Shown: piece after piece, positions 44,986 through 53,929 of the stretch
Layout of the letters: the number at the start of each line of letters is the position of its first letter
How positions within the stretch are numbered: the first letter of the stretch is position 1
Assembly: GCA_002240395.1 (NCBI GenBank)
Contig: CP016836.1
Location: forward strand, 967,001 to 1,031,000
DNA: 64,000 bases
Reading direction: 5' to 3'
From: Xanthomonas citri pv. mangiferaeindicae
GTDB lineage: Bacteria; Pseudomonadota; Gammaproteobacteria; Xanthomonadales; Xanthomonadaceae
Notes under the pieces: model-generated
Seen by the model: the letters and a program-made list of their open reading frames with translations, nothing else
What the model was told of the DNA's origin: nothing
Databases searched by the model: none
Made by a program: the position numbers and the translations under genes

Positions 44986-45765
44986 ATGAAGATCGCCAGT
45001 TGGAACGTCAATTCGCTCAATGTGCGCCTGCCGCACCTCGAGCAGTGGCTGCGGGAAGCGCAGCCGGACATCGTCGGATTGCAGGAAACCAAGCTCGAGG
45101 ATGCGAAGTTCCCCGACTCGGCGCTTGCCGCACTCGGCTACCGCAGCGTGTTCTCCGGCCAGAAGACCTACAACGGCGTCGCGTTGCTCGCGCGCGAGCG
45201 CGCGATCGCCGATGTGCAGATCGGCATTCCCGGCTTCGAGGATGACCAGAAGCGCGTGATCGCGGCGACGATCGACGGCGTGCGCGTGATCGACCTGTAC
45301 GTCGTCAACGGCCAGGACGTGGGCACCGAGAAGTACGCCTACAAGCTGCGCTGGCTCGAGGCGGTGCACGACTGGGTCGCGCGCGAACTGGCGGCTCATC
45401 CGCAGCTGGTGGTGCTGGGCGACTTCAACATCGCGCCCGATGCGCGCGACGTGCACGACCCCGAGGTCTGGAACGACAGCCACATCCTCACCTCGAGCGC
45501 CGAGCGCGACGCGCTGCGCCGGCTGCAGGCACTGGGCCTGCACGACGCGTTCCGTCTGCACCACGAGCAGGGCGGAATGTTCAGCTGGTGGGACTACCGA
45601 CAGGCCGCGTTCCGCCGCGACCTCGGCCTGCGCATCGATCTGACCCTGGTCTCCGATGCCCTGCGCGACCGCGCGCTGGCTTCGGGCATCGACCGCGAGC
45701 CGCGCACCTGGGACCGGCCCAGCGACCACGCACCGGCCTGGGTCGAACTGCGGCTGGACCGGTAG
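44986..45765 (+). CDS. xth: Exodeoxyribonuclease III
   Basis: A 259-residue AP endonuclease/3'-5' exonuclease for base excision repair. Catalytic residues: Asn in SWNVNSLNVR, Glu34 in GLQETKLED, VVLGDFNIAPDARDVHDPE, and the C-terminal SDHAPAWVEL. RIDLTLVSDALRDR is the expected pre-terminal block. Length fits XthA-type enzymes. Monocistronic; a REPIN cluster lies 45 bp downstream. Confidence 0.95.
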   Translation: MKIASWNVNSLNVRLPHLEQWLREAQPDIVGLQETKLEDAKFPDSALAALGYRSVFSGQKTYNGVALLARERAIADVQIGIPGFEDDQKRVIAATIDGVRVIDLYVVNGQDVGTEKYAYKLRWLEAVHDWVARELAAHPQLVVLGDFNIAPDARDVHDPEVWNDSHILTSSAERDALRRLQALGLHDAFRLHHEQGGMFSWWDYRQAAFRRDLGLRIDLTLVSDALRDRALASGIDREPRTWDRPSDHAPAWVELRLDR

Positions 45766-45810
45766 CCGCGCGAACACGCAGACACACGCGCCGCACCGAC
45801 ACGGCTCCAA

Positions 45811-45892
45811 AAACCGGGGTCAGAGTGCAATTTCGCCTCGCAAAAATTGCACTCTGACCCCGGTTTTAAAAATCGACTCTGACCCCGGTTTT
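45811..45892. repeat. REPIN plus an extra half-unit
   Basis: Perfect arms AAACCGGGGTCAGAGTGCAA (45811, 23 bp) and 45844-45866 form one REPIN; a third unit at 45869-45892 has the same orientation as the right arm but the CGACTCTGACCCC sequence variant seen at 14672-14752. Thus two subtypes sit side by side between the convergent xth and GlsB genes. Confidence 0.85.
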
Positions 45893-45896
45893 GGGG

Positions 45897-46157
45897 TCAG
45901 CGGCGGAACAGGTTGACGATCGCCAGCAGGATGACCGCGCCCAGGAAGGCAGTGACCAGGAAGCCGAGCCAACCGCCGCCCACGCTCAGCCCGATCCTGG
46001 GCAACAGCCAGCCGCCGATGAAGCCGCCGACGACGCCGATCACGATATTGAGCACGATGCCCTGGCCGCGGCTGCGCATCAGCAGGCTCGCCAACCAGCC
46101 GGCGATGCCGCCGACGAACAGATAGAACACCCAGGACCAGAACGACGTCGGTTCCAT
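45897..46157 (-). CDS. GlsB/YeaQ/YmgE family membrane protein
   Basis: An 86-residue protein with three helices and many Gly: FWSWVFYLFVGGIAGWLASL, GIVLNIVIGVVGGFIGGWLL and LGFLVTAFLGAVILLAIVNL. This is the full transglycosylase-associated (GlsB/YeaQ) family pattern, often induced under general stress. GGAGG lies just before the ATG. The stop is next to the REPIN. Confidence 0.92.
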   Translation of the reverse strand: MEPTSFWSWVFYLFVGGIAGWLASLLMRSRGQGIVLNIVIGVVGGFIGGWLLPRIGLSVGGGWLGFLVTAFLGAVILLAIVNLFRR

Positions 46158-46228
46158 ACCCGCCCACCTCCAACTGCGAAAAGGAACCGCCGGGCACGCC
46201 GGCGGCCGTCAGCACACAGACGACGCGC

Positions 46229-47638
46229 TCAGACCACCGCGTCGCCGAGCAGAGCGTCCAGCGCGGCGCGCGGCAGCTTGCCGGTCTCGTTGCGCGGCAG
46301 CGCGTCCACCCGGCGCAGCCGCCGCGGCAGGAACACCGGATCGGTGCTCTCGCGCAGCGCGGCCAGCAGCGTCGCGTCGTCGAGCGCAGGATCGGCGACC
46401 ACGACGGCCGCGATCCGCCGCACCCCGTAGGCATCGGCGGTCGTCGCCTGGCAGATCACGCCATCGCGCACGCCCTCGATCGCCAACAGCCGGCGGGTGA
46501 GGTCGGCCAGCGACGCACGCTTGCCCGCAATCTCGATCATGTCGGCCTGGCGACCGCGCAGTACGAAATGCCCGTCGGCGTCGAGCTCGACGATGTCGGC
46601 CAGCATCCGCGGCTCGGGCAGGTGCGGCGCAGTCACCAGCGTACCGTCGGGCACAGGCTGCAGGCGCACGCCCGCGAACGGCGTCCAGGCGGTCTCGCAG
46701 GCGGTCCGGCGGCGGGCAAAGATGCAGGTCTCGGTCGAGCCGAACAGCTCGCGCACCTCGCACCCAAAGCGCGCCTCGGCCTGCGCGGCCAGCGTCTGCG
46801 GCAGCGGCGCGGTCGCGGTCGCGATCGCGGCCAGCGGCGGCAGTGCCACGCCTGATTCGACCAGCGTGCGCAGGTGCACCGGTGTGGTCACCAGCAGGGC
46901 CGGCGCCGCTGCGTCGCGCAGCGCCGCGGCGATGTCTTCGGGGAAGAACGGTCGCGCGTCATGCACCGCCACGTTGCCCAGCAAAGGCAGCAGGACCGAC
47001 ATCTCCATGCCGTACATGTGCTGCGGCGGCACCGTCGCCACCACCGGCAACGTCGCCCCAGCGTGCAGATCGGCCAGCGCCGCCAGGTTCTGCGCAGTGC
47101 TGGCGTGGAAGCTGCCCCAGGTCTTGGCGTTGGCGGTCGGCACGCCGGTGCTGCCGGAGGTGAAGCCGATCGCGACCACCGCATCGGCGGCAAGCGTGGG
47201 CATATCGTCGGCGAACGCCAGGGGCAGGACCTCGGGCAGGCGCAGATAATGCGGCGGCATCGCACCCGATGCGGGGGCCCCGGCCTCGCAGCCGCAGTCG
47301 CCGCGATCGCCGACGCAGTAACTGTCGGGGTGGCGCGCCCGCACGTCGTCGATCGCCCCGCGCGTCCGCGAGGGCGGCAGCAGCGTCGTCTGCCCGCGCA
47401 GCGCAACCGCGCAGAACGCGACCAGGAAGCGGTAGCGGTCCTCGCACAGGTTCAGCGCGCATGGCGCGTCGGGCAGCATCGCGGCCACACCGCGCACATG
47501 CGCCAGGAACGTCGCCAGTGGCACCGGGCCCTGCGCACCGAACGCGACCGCGCGCGCGCCTTCGCCCGCGGCCAGCGGCAGCCGCCCGGCATCTTGCGCT
47601 TCCCCCACGCCCCCCTGTTCCCACACGACTGCCGACAT
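46229..47638 (-). CDS. AMP-dependent acyl/aryl ligase (aryl polyene/xanthomonadin type)
   Basis: A 469-residue adenylate-forming enzyme from ATG 47638 (MSAVVWEQGGVGEAQD). P-loop FTSGSTGVPTANAKTWGSF, ATP-binding FGSTETCIFARRR, hinge and C-terminal ELDADGHFVLRGRQADMIEI, and the catalytic Lys in LPRNETGKLPRAALDALL. The short form and the SGSTG..KTWG motif resemble ligases of aryl polyene/xanthomonadin pigment clusters. A phosphopantetheinyl transferase gene is divergent from it 100 bp away, which fits a carrier-protein pathway. Other pigment genes are not in the window. Confidence 0.8.
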   Translation of the reverse strand: MSAVVWEQGGVGEAQDAGRLPLAAGEGARAVAFGAQGPVPLATFLAHVRGVAAMLPDAPCALNLCEDRYRFLVAFCAVALRGQTTLLPPSRTRGAIDDVRARHPDSYCVGDRGDCGCEAGAPASGAMPPHYLRLPEVLPLAFADDMPTLAADAVVAIGFTSGSTGVPTANAKTWGSFHASTAQNLAALADLHAGATLPVVATVPPQHMYGMEMSVLLPLLGNVAVHDARPFFPEDIAAALRDAAAPALLVTTPVHLRTLVESGVALPPLAAIATATAPLPQTLAAQAEARFGCEVRELFGSTETCIFARRRTACETAWTPFAGVRLQPVPDGTLVTAPHLPEPRMLADIVELDADGHFVLRGRQADMIEIAGKRASLADLTRRLLAIEGVRDGVICQATTADAYGVRRIAAVVVADPALDDATLLAALRESTDPVFLPRRLRRVDALPRNETGKLPRAALDALLGDAVV

Positions 47639-47737
47639 CCGCACTGCGCTCCTCGTGACCTGGCCCGCGCGCCCCGGCGGCATCGCGTATCCGACGTTTT
47701 AGCTTACGCTGGACGCCCCGCGGCATGCCAAGTGCGG

Positions 47738-48364
47738 ATGTTCAGCCCATATAGCAGCCTGCGTACAGGCCCGGTCCGCTGCGCCTGGCGCGACTACCGA
47801 CGTGGCCAGTCGGCCGAAACCCTGATCCGCCCCTGGCTGGCCGCCGAGCTGGCGACCGACGATGCCCGGATCGACCTGGCCCGCGATGCCCGCGGCCGGC
47901 CGCGGCTGCGCCTCGCTGCCGAGGCGCCTGGCGAGGCCCCGACCCGCTTCGACATCAACTGGAGCCACAGCGGCGAGGCACTGGCGGTCGCGCTCGGCGA
48001 CGGCGTCGATGTCGGCATCGACATCGAATGGCTGCGTCCACGGCCGCAGGCGATGGCGCTGGCGCGGCGGTTCTTCGCCCCCGAGGAGGCCGACGCGCTT
48101 GCCCGGCTGCCGGCAGCCGAGGCCGAGACCGCGTTCGTCCAGCTGTGGTGCGCCAAGGAAGCGGTGCTCAAGGCCCACGGCCACGGGCTGTCGTTCGGTC
48201 TGGAGCGGCTGACCTTCGCCGCCCGGGACGCGCACTGGTCGCTGGTGGCCTGCGATCCCGCACTCGGCCGCCCCGAGGACTGGCGCATCGAGGCGTTCTC
48301 GCCGCTGCCCGGCTACCTAGCGACGCTGGCCTGGCGGCCGCGGCTTCTACAATGCCCGCCATGA
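47738..48364 (+). CDS. 4'-phosphopantetheinyl transferase (Sfp type)
   Basis: A 208-residue enzyme that moves 4'-phosphopantetheine from CoA to carrier proteins. Magnesium-binding motif VGIDIEWLRPR and the second motif FVQLWCAKEAVLKAHGHGLS are clear; INWSHSGEALAVALGDGVD is the preceding family block. ATG 47738 (MFSPYSSLRTGPVRC) was chosen; a GTG two codons upstream is possible. It overlaps rsmG by ATGA and is divergent from the AMP ligase. Confidence 0.88.
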   Translation: MFSPYSSLRTGPVRCAWRDYRRGQSAETLIRPWLAAELATDDARIDLARDARGRPRLRLAAEAPGEAPTRFDINWSHSGEALAVALGDGVDVGIDIEWLRPRPQAMALARRFFAPEEADALARLPAAEAETAFVQLWCAKEAVLKAHGHGLSFGLERLTFAARDAHWSLVACDPALGRPEDWRIEAFSPLPGYLATLAWRPRLLQCPP

Positions 48365-49017
48365 CCGACCCCCACGACCCCGCGCTGCGCGCCGACCTCG
48401 ACGCTGGCCTGCGCGCCCTCGCCCTCGACCCGGCCCTGGCCGCGCCGCTGCTCGACTACCTCGCGCTGCTCGCGCGCTGGAACCGCACCTATAACCTCAC
48501 CGCGATCCGCGAGCCGCGCGAGATGGTCGTGCGCCACCTGCTCGACTCGCTGGCGATGACGCCCCATGCGGCCGGGCTGGCAACGCTCGCCGATCTGGGC
48601 ACCGGTCCCGGGCTGCCCGGCATTCCGCTGGCGATCGCGCTGCCTGAGCTGCGGGTGACCCTGGTCGAGTCCAACGGCAAGAAGGCACGCTTCCTGCGCG
48701 AGGCTGTACGCCAGTTGCGCCTTCGCAACGCCGAAGTGGCCGAGTCCCGGATCGAGGCGGTCGACCGGCCCGGCGCGTTCGCCGCGATCACCGCGCGCGC
48801 GCTCGCCACCCTGCCCGACATCCTCGTCGCCGGCGGCCACCTGCTGGCCGATGACGGCCGGCTGCTGGCGATGAAGGGCCAGCGGCCCGACGACGAGATC
48901 GCCGCGTTGCCGGACGCCTGGCGGCTGGAGGCGGTGCACCCGCTGCGGGTGCCGGGCCTGGAGGCCGACCGCCATCTGGTCGTCATCGCGCGCGCATCGG
49001 ACGGCGACGGCGCCTGA
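48361..49017 (+). CDS. rsmG: 16S rRNA (guanine-527-N7)-methyltransferase RsmG
   Basis: A 218-residue methyltransferase: ARWNRTYNLTAIREPREMVV, RHLLDSLAM, SAM loop LADLGTGPGLPGIPLAIALP and LVESNGKKARFLREAVRQL are all family blocks. It methylates G527 of 16S rRNA; loss gives low-level streptomycin resistance in several bacteria. Located directly before parA-parB, as is common near replication origins. Confidence 0.96.
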   Translation: MTDPHDPALRADLDAGLRALALDPALAAPLLDYLALLARWNRTYNLTAIREPREMVVRHLLDSLAMTPHAAGLATLADLGTGPGLPGIPLAIALPELRVTLVESNGKKARFLREAVRQLRLRNAEVAESRIEAVDRPGAFAAITARALATLPDILVAGGHLLADDGRLLAMKGQRPDDEIAALPDAWRLEAVHPLRVPGLEADRHLVVIARASDGDGA

Positions 49018-49127
49018 ACCGCATCGGCGCCGGCCGGTGCGCCCGAACCCCTGCCCGCCTTAGGGCATAATCCCCCTCCGGACGCCGCATGGCGCCCGGC
49101 TCCCGTCCTCAACCGCGCCCGGAGCCC

Positions 49128-49937
49128 ATGGCCCGCATCATCGCCATCGCCAACCAGAAAGGCGGCGTCGGAAAGACGACCACAGCGGTCAATCTGGCCG
49201 CGGCGCTGGCGCGTACGCCCAAGCGCGTGCTGCTGGTCGACCTCGATTCGCAGGGCAACGCGACGATGGGCTGCGGCATCGACAAGTCGATCGTGCCGGT
49301 CTCGACCTGCGACGTGCTGCTGGCCGAGGTCGAGGCGATGGACGCGATCGTGCAGACCGAGGAAGAGGTCGACCTGATTCCCGGCAACACCGACCTGACG
49401 GCGGCCGAGGTCGAGCTGATGAACGCCGAGGACCGCGAGCAGCGCCTCAAGCGCGCGCTCGCGCCGCTGCGCGACCGCTACGACTTCATCATCATCGACT
49501 GCCCGCCGGCGTTGTCGCTGCTCACGCTCAACGCGCTCACCGCCGCCGACTCGGTGCTGGTGCCGATGCAATGCGAGTACTACGCGCTCGAGGGCCTGTC
49601 GGCGCTGCTGCAGACGATCGACGCCCTCAAGCAGAACCTCAACCCCGCGCTCGAGATCGAAGGCGTGCTGCGCACCATGTTCGACGTGCGCAACAACCTG
49701 GCCAATGCGGTCTCGGCCGAACTGACCGCCCACTTCGGCGACCAGGTGTTTCGGACCATCGTGCCGCGCAACGTGCGCGTCGCCGAGGCCCCCAGCCACG
49801 GCCAGAGCATCGTCGGCTACGACCGCGCCTCGCGCGGCGCCGTCGCCTACCTGGGCCTGGCCAGCGAGATCCTCCGCCGCGAGCGCGCGCGGACACCGCC
49901 CCACCAGGACGCCACCGCCACGGAGACCCCGGCATGA
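49128..49937 (+). CDS. parA: Chromosome partitioning ATPase ParA (Soj)
   Basis: A 269-residue deviant Walker ATPase: KGGVGKTTTAVNLAAALA (signature Lys), LVDLDSQGNATMGCGI, FIIIDCPPALSLLTLNALTA. It drives origin segregation together with ParB. ATG 49128 follows GGAG; the in-frame ATG at 49089 adds a non-conserved head. A possible -10 CATAAT lies at 49066-49071. parB overlaps its stop by four bases. Confidence 0.96.
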   Translation: MARIIAIANQKGGVGKTTTAVNLAAALARTPKRVLLVDLDSQGNATMGCGIDKSIVPVSTCDVLLAEVEAMDAIVQTEEEVDLIPGNTDLTAAEVELMNAEDREQRLKRALAPLRDRYDFIIIDCPPALSLLTLNALTAADSVLVPMQCEYYALEGLSALLQTIDALKQNLNPALEIEGVLRTMFDVRNNLANAVSAELTAHFGDQVFRTIVPRNVRVAEAPSHGQSIVGYDRASRGAVAYLGLASEILRRERARTPPHQDATATETPA

Positions 49938-50848
49938 GTACGGCCAAGACGCCCGCCAAGAAGCGCGGCCTGGGACGCGGCCTCGAAGCACTGCTCGGCC
50001 CCAAGGCCGCCGCCGAGGCGCCGAGCCTGGAGGCCACCGAGGCCGACACCCTGCGCACGCTGCCGATCGATGCGCTGACCGCGGGCCGCTACCAGCCGCG
50101 CAAGCATTGGGACCCCGACAAGCTCACCGAGCTGGCCGAGTCGATCCGCGCCCAGGGCGTGATCCAGCCCATCGTCGTGCGCGAGTTGCCCGACCGCACC
50201 TACGAGATCATCGCCGGCGAACGCCGCTGGCGCGCCTCCAAGCAGGCTGGCCTGGCCGACGTGCCGGTGGTCGTGCGCAACGTCGAAGACCGCACGGTCG
50301 TGGCGATGGCGCTGATCGAGAACATCCAGCGCGAGGACCTCAACCCGCTGGAGGAAGCCCAGGCGCTGCAGCGGCTGATCGACGAGTTCGACCTCACCCA
50401 CGCCCAGGCCGCCGAGGCCGTGGGCCGCTCGCGTGCGGCAGTGTCCAATCTGCTGCGTCTGCTCGAACTGCCGCCGGCGATCCGCATCCTGGTCGAGTCC
50501 AAGCAACTGGAGATGGGGCATGCGCGCGCGCTGCTCACACTCTCGCCCGAGCTGGCCAGCAAGCTCGCCAGCGACGCGGTCGAGCACGGCTGGTCGGTGC
50601 GCGAGGTCGAACACCGCGCGCAACAGTTCGCGGCCGGCCGGGTGCCAGGCGGCAACGGCCGCAGCGCCGCGCGCAGCAAGGTCCGCCCGCAGGCCGACAT
50701 CGTCTCGCTGGAAAACGAACTGTCGGAGACCCTGGGCACGCGGGTCTCGATCGCCAATGGTCGCGGCAACAAGGGCCGGCTGGTGATCCACTACGGTAAC
50801 CTCGAAGCGCTCGACGGCGTGCTCGAACGGCTGCGCGGGGCGCGCTGA
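49934..50848 (+). CDS. parB: Chromosome partitioning protein ParB
   Basis: A 304-residue CTPase/DNA-binding protein for parS sites. Start KKRGLGRGLEALLG, then the ParB/Srx domain with RYQPRKHWDPDKL and the CTP motif IIAGERRWRASKQAG, ENIQREDLNPLEEAQALQRL, a helix-turn-helix LTHAQAAEAVGRSRAAVSNL and the C-terminal dimerisation part (LGTRVSIANGRGNKGRLVIH). No canonical parS (TGTTTCACGTGAAACA) was seen in the window. Confidence 0.96.
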   Translation: MSTAKTPAKKRGLGRGLEALLGPKAAAEAPSLEATEADTLRTLPIDALTAGRYQPRKHWDPDKLTELAESIRAQGVIQPIVVRELPDRTYEIIAGERRWRASKQAGLADVPVVVRNVEDRTVVAMALIENIQREDLNPLEEAQALQRLIDEFDLTHAQAAEAVGRSRAAVSNLLRLLELPPAIRILVESKQLEMGHARALLTLSPELASKLASDAVEHGWSVREVEHRAQQFAAGRVPGGNGRSAARSKVRPQADIVSLENELSETLGTRVSIANGRGNKGRLVIHYGNLEALDGVLERLRGAR

Positions 50849-50892
50849 GTCTGGAATTGTGTAACGCCGCGCCTTGCCTCTAGGCTGCGCGG

Positions 50893-51240
50893 ATGCACGT
50901 CTCCCCCACCCGCCTGTCCTGGTCGCGCCAGCTGCTGCTGGCGCTGCTGGTACTGGGCCTGGCGATCGCGCCGGTGCTGGTGGCGATGGGCAACACCTAC
51001 GAACTCGTTCGCGGCGAGACTGCCGCCGAGCACGACGCGACGGCGCATGCGCACGCCGACGATGGCGACCTGCTGCATGCGGTCGCCCACTGCGCCGGCT
51101 GCGGCGCGCACACCCCGGCGCTGCCGCCGGTGCTGCCGGCACTGGCGCCACTGGTCCTGGTCCGGCCCGCCTATCCGCACCCCGGCGACGCCCCGACCCG
51201 CCGGCACGAACGCCTGCTGCGTCCCCCGATCGCCGCCTGA
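50893..51240 (+). CDS. His-rich exported small protein upstream of czcCBA
   Basis: A 115-residue protein with an N-terminal helix (LSWSRQLLLALLVLGLAIAP VLV region) and a His/Cys-rich mature part: EHDATAHAHADDGDLLHAVA then HCAGCGAH. It resembles the small periplasmic metal-binding proteins that often lead heavy-metal RND operons (DUF2946/CzcI/CopL-like in layout); no firm family assignment. Lying about 310 bp upstream of the TolC-like gene, it may be part of the same metal response. Confidence 0.6.
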   Translation: MHVSPTRLSWSRQLLLALLVLGLAIAPVLVAMGNTYELVRGETAAEHDATAHAHADDGDLLHAVAHCAGCGAHTPALPPVLPALAPLVLVRPAYPHPGDAPTRRHERLLRPPIAA

Positions 51241-51549
51241 GCCCGCTGGCGTCCGCGCGCATCGCGTGCCGGGCGGTCGCGGGTGCCCGACGCACGTCGC
51301 CGCCCGGCGTCGTGAGGCAGGCCGACAGGCCAAGCCACGACCGACGCCAAGGCGCACCATCGCAGGTCACCGTGCGCATGCACACGGTGCCGACCTGAGC
51401 GTCCGTCCGCACCCGTCCCGCTCCCGACACGTCGCCCGACGCGCCCGCCAGCGCTGCTGAGGCCCGGCGCGCGTCCGCGCGGGGCCGATCCTGACCCTCG
51501 CACTGCTGCCGGTCGATTGCCGGCGGCGACCACGATCGGAGTGTGTCCC
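51241..51549. other. Untranslated region before the czc operon
   Basis: About 309 bp, very GC-rich, without a supported gene. It likely contains the czc promoter or leader; no clear -35/-10 or known riboswitch was recognised. GGAG at 51538-51541 serves the TolC-like gene. Confidence 0.4.
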
Positions 51550-52854
51550 ATGCTGTTGCGACTGACGGCCTGCGCCGTCCTCGCCGCCGCGCCGTGCCTC
51601 GTGCCGGCGCAGGCGGCGCCCCCTGCTGCGCCCGCTGTATCGATGACGCCCGGCCCCACGACCACACAGATCCTGACCCTGGACGCGGCGTTCGTACGCG
51701 TTGCGCAGGCCCACCCCGGCCTGCGCCTGGTCGATGGCCGCGGCGCGGTGCTCACCGCCGAGCGCGACCTCGCCGCGTTGCGCCCGCCGCTGGAAGCAGG
51801 CTTCGAGCTCGAGAACCTGGTGCCCGACGCACCCGGGCGCACGCTGGAAGCGACTCTGTCGCTGGCCGGCGTGTTCGAGCGCGGCGGCAAGCCGGACGCG
51901 CGTCGCGCGCTGGCGCAGACCCGGATCGATGCGCTCGCACTCGAGCGCGAAGCCGCGCGCGTGGACCTGCTCGCCGAAACCGCACGCCGCTACCTGGACG
52001 CCGTGGTCGCTGCACGACAAGAGCGCCTCGCCGACGACGAGATCGCCGAGCAGGCCCGCGTGGTCGCGGCCGCGCGCCGTCGCTTCGAGGCCGGCGCCGC
52101 GCCCGAAGCGGTCGCGCTCGCCGCCCAAGCGATGCAGGCCCAGGCCGAACTGCGCCGCGCGCGCGCACAGGCCGAAGGCGAGGCCGCACGACGCAGCCTG
52201 GCGATGCTCTGGGGCACGCCCGAAACCGACTTCGCGGTGACCGACGCCGACCCGCTGGCCCTGCCGGAGATCGCCACGTTCGCCGAACTGCGCGCGCTGC
52301 TCGAGCGCACCCCCGAACTGCGCCGCTTCGGCGACCAGCGCCGCATCGCCGAGGCCCGTGTGCAGTTGGCACGCAGCGCACGCACCCCCGATATCGGCTG
52401 GCGACTGGGCGTTCGCCACGACCAGGACAGCCGCGATGTCTCGCTGCTGGGCGGCATCACCGTGCCGCTGGGCAGCCGGGCGCGCGCGCAGCCCGAGATC
52501 CGCGCCGCCGAAGCCGAACTGGCGCTGCTCTCGGTCGAACGCGAGGCCGGTGATCTCGCACTGCAGGCCACACTCGCCGAGGCGCACGGCCGTTATCTGG
52601 TCGAGCGCGCGCAGGTGCAGCGCTTGCAGGCCGACGTGCTGCCGCAACTGGCGCGCGCCCTGCGTCAGACCGAGCGCGCCTGGGCCGCCGGCGCCGCGAC
52701 CTACCTGGAATGGGCGCAACTGCTCGACGCCCGCCGCGACGCACTGCGCCAGCAGCTCGACGCCGCCGAAGCCGCCCAACGCGCGCTGATCGAACTGCAG
52801 CGCCTGACCGGCGAGCCGCTCGCGCGGTCCGCCACGACCGGAGACACCCGATGA
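51550..52854 (+). CDS. czcC: TolC-family outer membrane factor (CzcC-like)
   Basis: A 434-residue outer-membrane channel protein with signal peptide (MLLRLTACAVLAAAPCLVPA QA). Two OEP repeats of long helices are visible (LALEREAARVDLLAETARRY; EAVALAAQAMQAQAELRRAR), and GIVTVPLGSR-like GGITVPLGSRARAQPEIRAA starts the second. It links the periplasmic RND pump to the outside. It overlaps the adaptor gene by ATGA. Confidence 0.88.
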   Translation: MLLRLTACAVLAAAPCLVPAQAAPPAAPAVSMTPGPTTTQILTLDAAFVRVAQAHPGLRLVDGRGAVLTAERDLAALRPPLEAGFELENLVPDAPGRTLEATLSLAGVFERGGKPDARRALAQTRIDALALEREAARVDLLAETARRYLDAVVAARQERLADDEIAEQARVVAAARRRFEAGAAPEAVALAAQAMQAQAELRRARAQAEGEAARRSLAMLWGTPETDFAVTDADPLALPEIATFAELRALLERTPELRRFGDQRRIAEARVQLARSARTPDIGWRLGVRHDQDSRDVSLLGGITVPLGSRARAQPEIRAAEAELALLSVEREAGDLALQATLAEAHGRYLVERAQVQRLQADVLPQLARALRQTERAWAAGAATYLEWAQLLDARRDALRQQLDAAEAAQRALIELQRLTGEPLARSATTGDTR

Positions 52855-53810
52855 CGATCCAGCTCCCCGCCCGCGCGCTGTCCCTGCTGCTGTTGGCGGC
52901 GCTGGCCGCCTGCGGCGCGCCCGAAGGCACGCCCGCCACGGCAGACCAGCGCGATCAACATGCCGACGGCGACGAAGATGCACACGGCCACGACACCGCC
53001 GTCGTCGTGCCCGACGCCATCGCGCGCGACATCGGCCTGCGCACTGCGCCCGCCGGGCCGGGCACGATCGCCGACCAGCACGAAGTGCAGGGCCTGCTGA
53101 CCACGCTCGAGACCGGCAATGCCCGCGTCACCGCACGCTTTCCCGGACCGATCCGTCGCCTGCATGCCGAACTGGGCGATGTCGTGCGTGCCGGCCAGCC
53201 GCTGGCGACCATCGACAGCAACCTCAGTCTGTCGTCCTACACCGTGACCGCGCCGATCGGCGGCACCGTGCTCGCGCGCGACGCCGCGGTCGGCCAGATC
53301 GCCGGCGAAGGCGCGGTGCTCTACGAGATCGCCGACCTGTCGACGCTGTGGGTGGACCTGCACGTCTACGGCCGCGACGCCGAGCACCTCGCCCCCGGCT
53401 CGCCGGTCACGATCACCCGTCTGGGCGACGGCGCCACCGCGCAGACCCGCATCGAGCGCGTGCTGCCCGCGACCGCGACCGCCAGCCAGAGCACGGTGTC
53501 GCGCGCGCGCCTGGACAATGCCGATGGCCAGTGGCGCCCCGGCGCCGCGGTCCGCGCGCAGGTCACCGTTTCGCTGCAGCAGGCCGCCCTCGTGGTCCCG
53601 CTGAGCGCGCTGCAGCGCATGGACGCGCGCGATGTGGTGTTCGTACGCGAAGGCGAGCGCTACGAAGCGCGGCCGGTGTCGTTGGGCCGCCGCGATGCGC
53701 AGCAGGTCGAGATCCTCGATGGAATCGCCGCCGGCGACGACGTGGTGATCGCGCAGAGCTACACGCTCAAGGCCGACCTCGAGAAAGGGGGCGCGACCCA
53801 TGCGCACTGA
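52851..53810 (+). CDS. czcB: Heavy-metal RND periplasmic adaptor (CzcB-like lipoprotein)
   Basis: A 319-residue membrane fusion protein. Lipobox LLLAALAACGAP; then a His/Asp-rich stretch (QHADGDEDAHGHDTAVVVPD) that may bind metal; a lipoyl/barrel-sandwich part (ARFPGPIRRLHAELGDVVRA; SYTVTAPIGGTVLARDAAVG), the beta-barrel (LWVDLHVYGRDAEHLAPGS) and the membrane-proximal domain. It bridges the RND pump and the TolC-like channel. Confidence 0.88.
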   Translation: MTIQLPARALSLLLLAALAACGAPEGTPATADQRDQHADGDEDAHGHDTAVVVPDAIARDIGLRTAPAGPGTIADQHEVQGLLTTLETGNARVTARFPGPIRRLHAELGDVVRAGQPLATIDSNLSLSSYTVTAPIGGTVLARDAAVGQIAGEGAVLYEIADLSTLWVDLHVYGRDAEHLAPGSPVTITRLGDGATAQTRIERVLPATATASQSTVSRARLDNADGQWRPGAAVRAQVTVSLQQAALVVPLSALQRMDARDVVFVREGERYEARPVSLGRRDAQQVEILDGIAAGDDVVIAQSYTLKADLEKGGATHAH

Positions 53811-53929
53811 TATGACCCCTCCCACGCTGTGCCGCGTCCGCGGACATGTCCATCGCGCGACTGCATCCGCCTTGTGCGCATGCGCAGGGCCGCACGCCGC
53901 CGCACCCGCCCTGCACGGAGGATGCCCGG

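Noticed and set aside
49018..50892. parS site or replication origin near rsmG-parA-parB
   Set aside because: No TGTTTCACGTGAAACA-like 16-mer and no DnaA-box cluster was found in the window.
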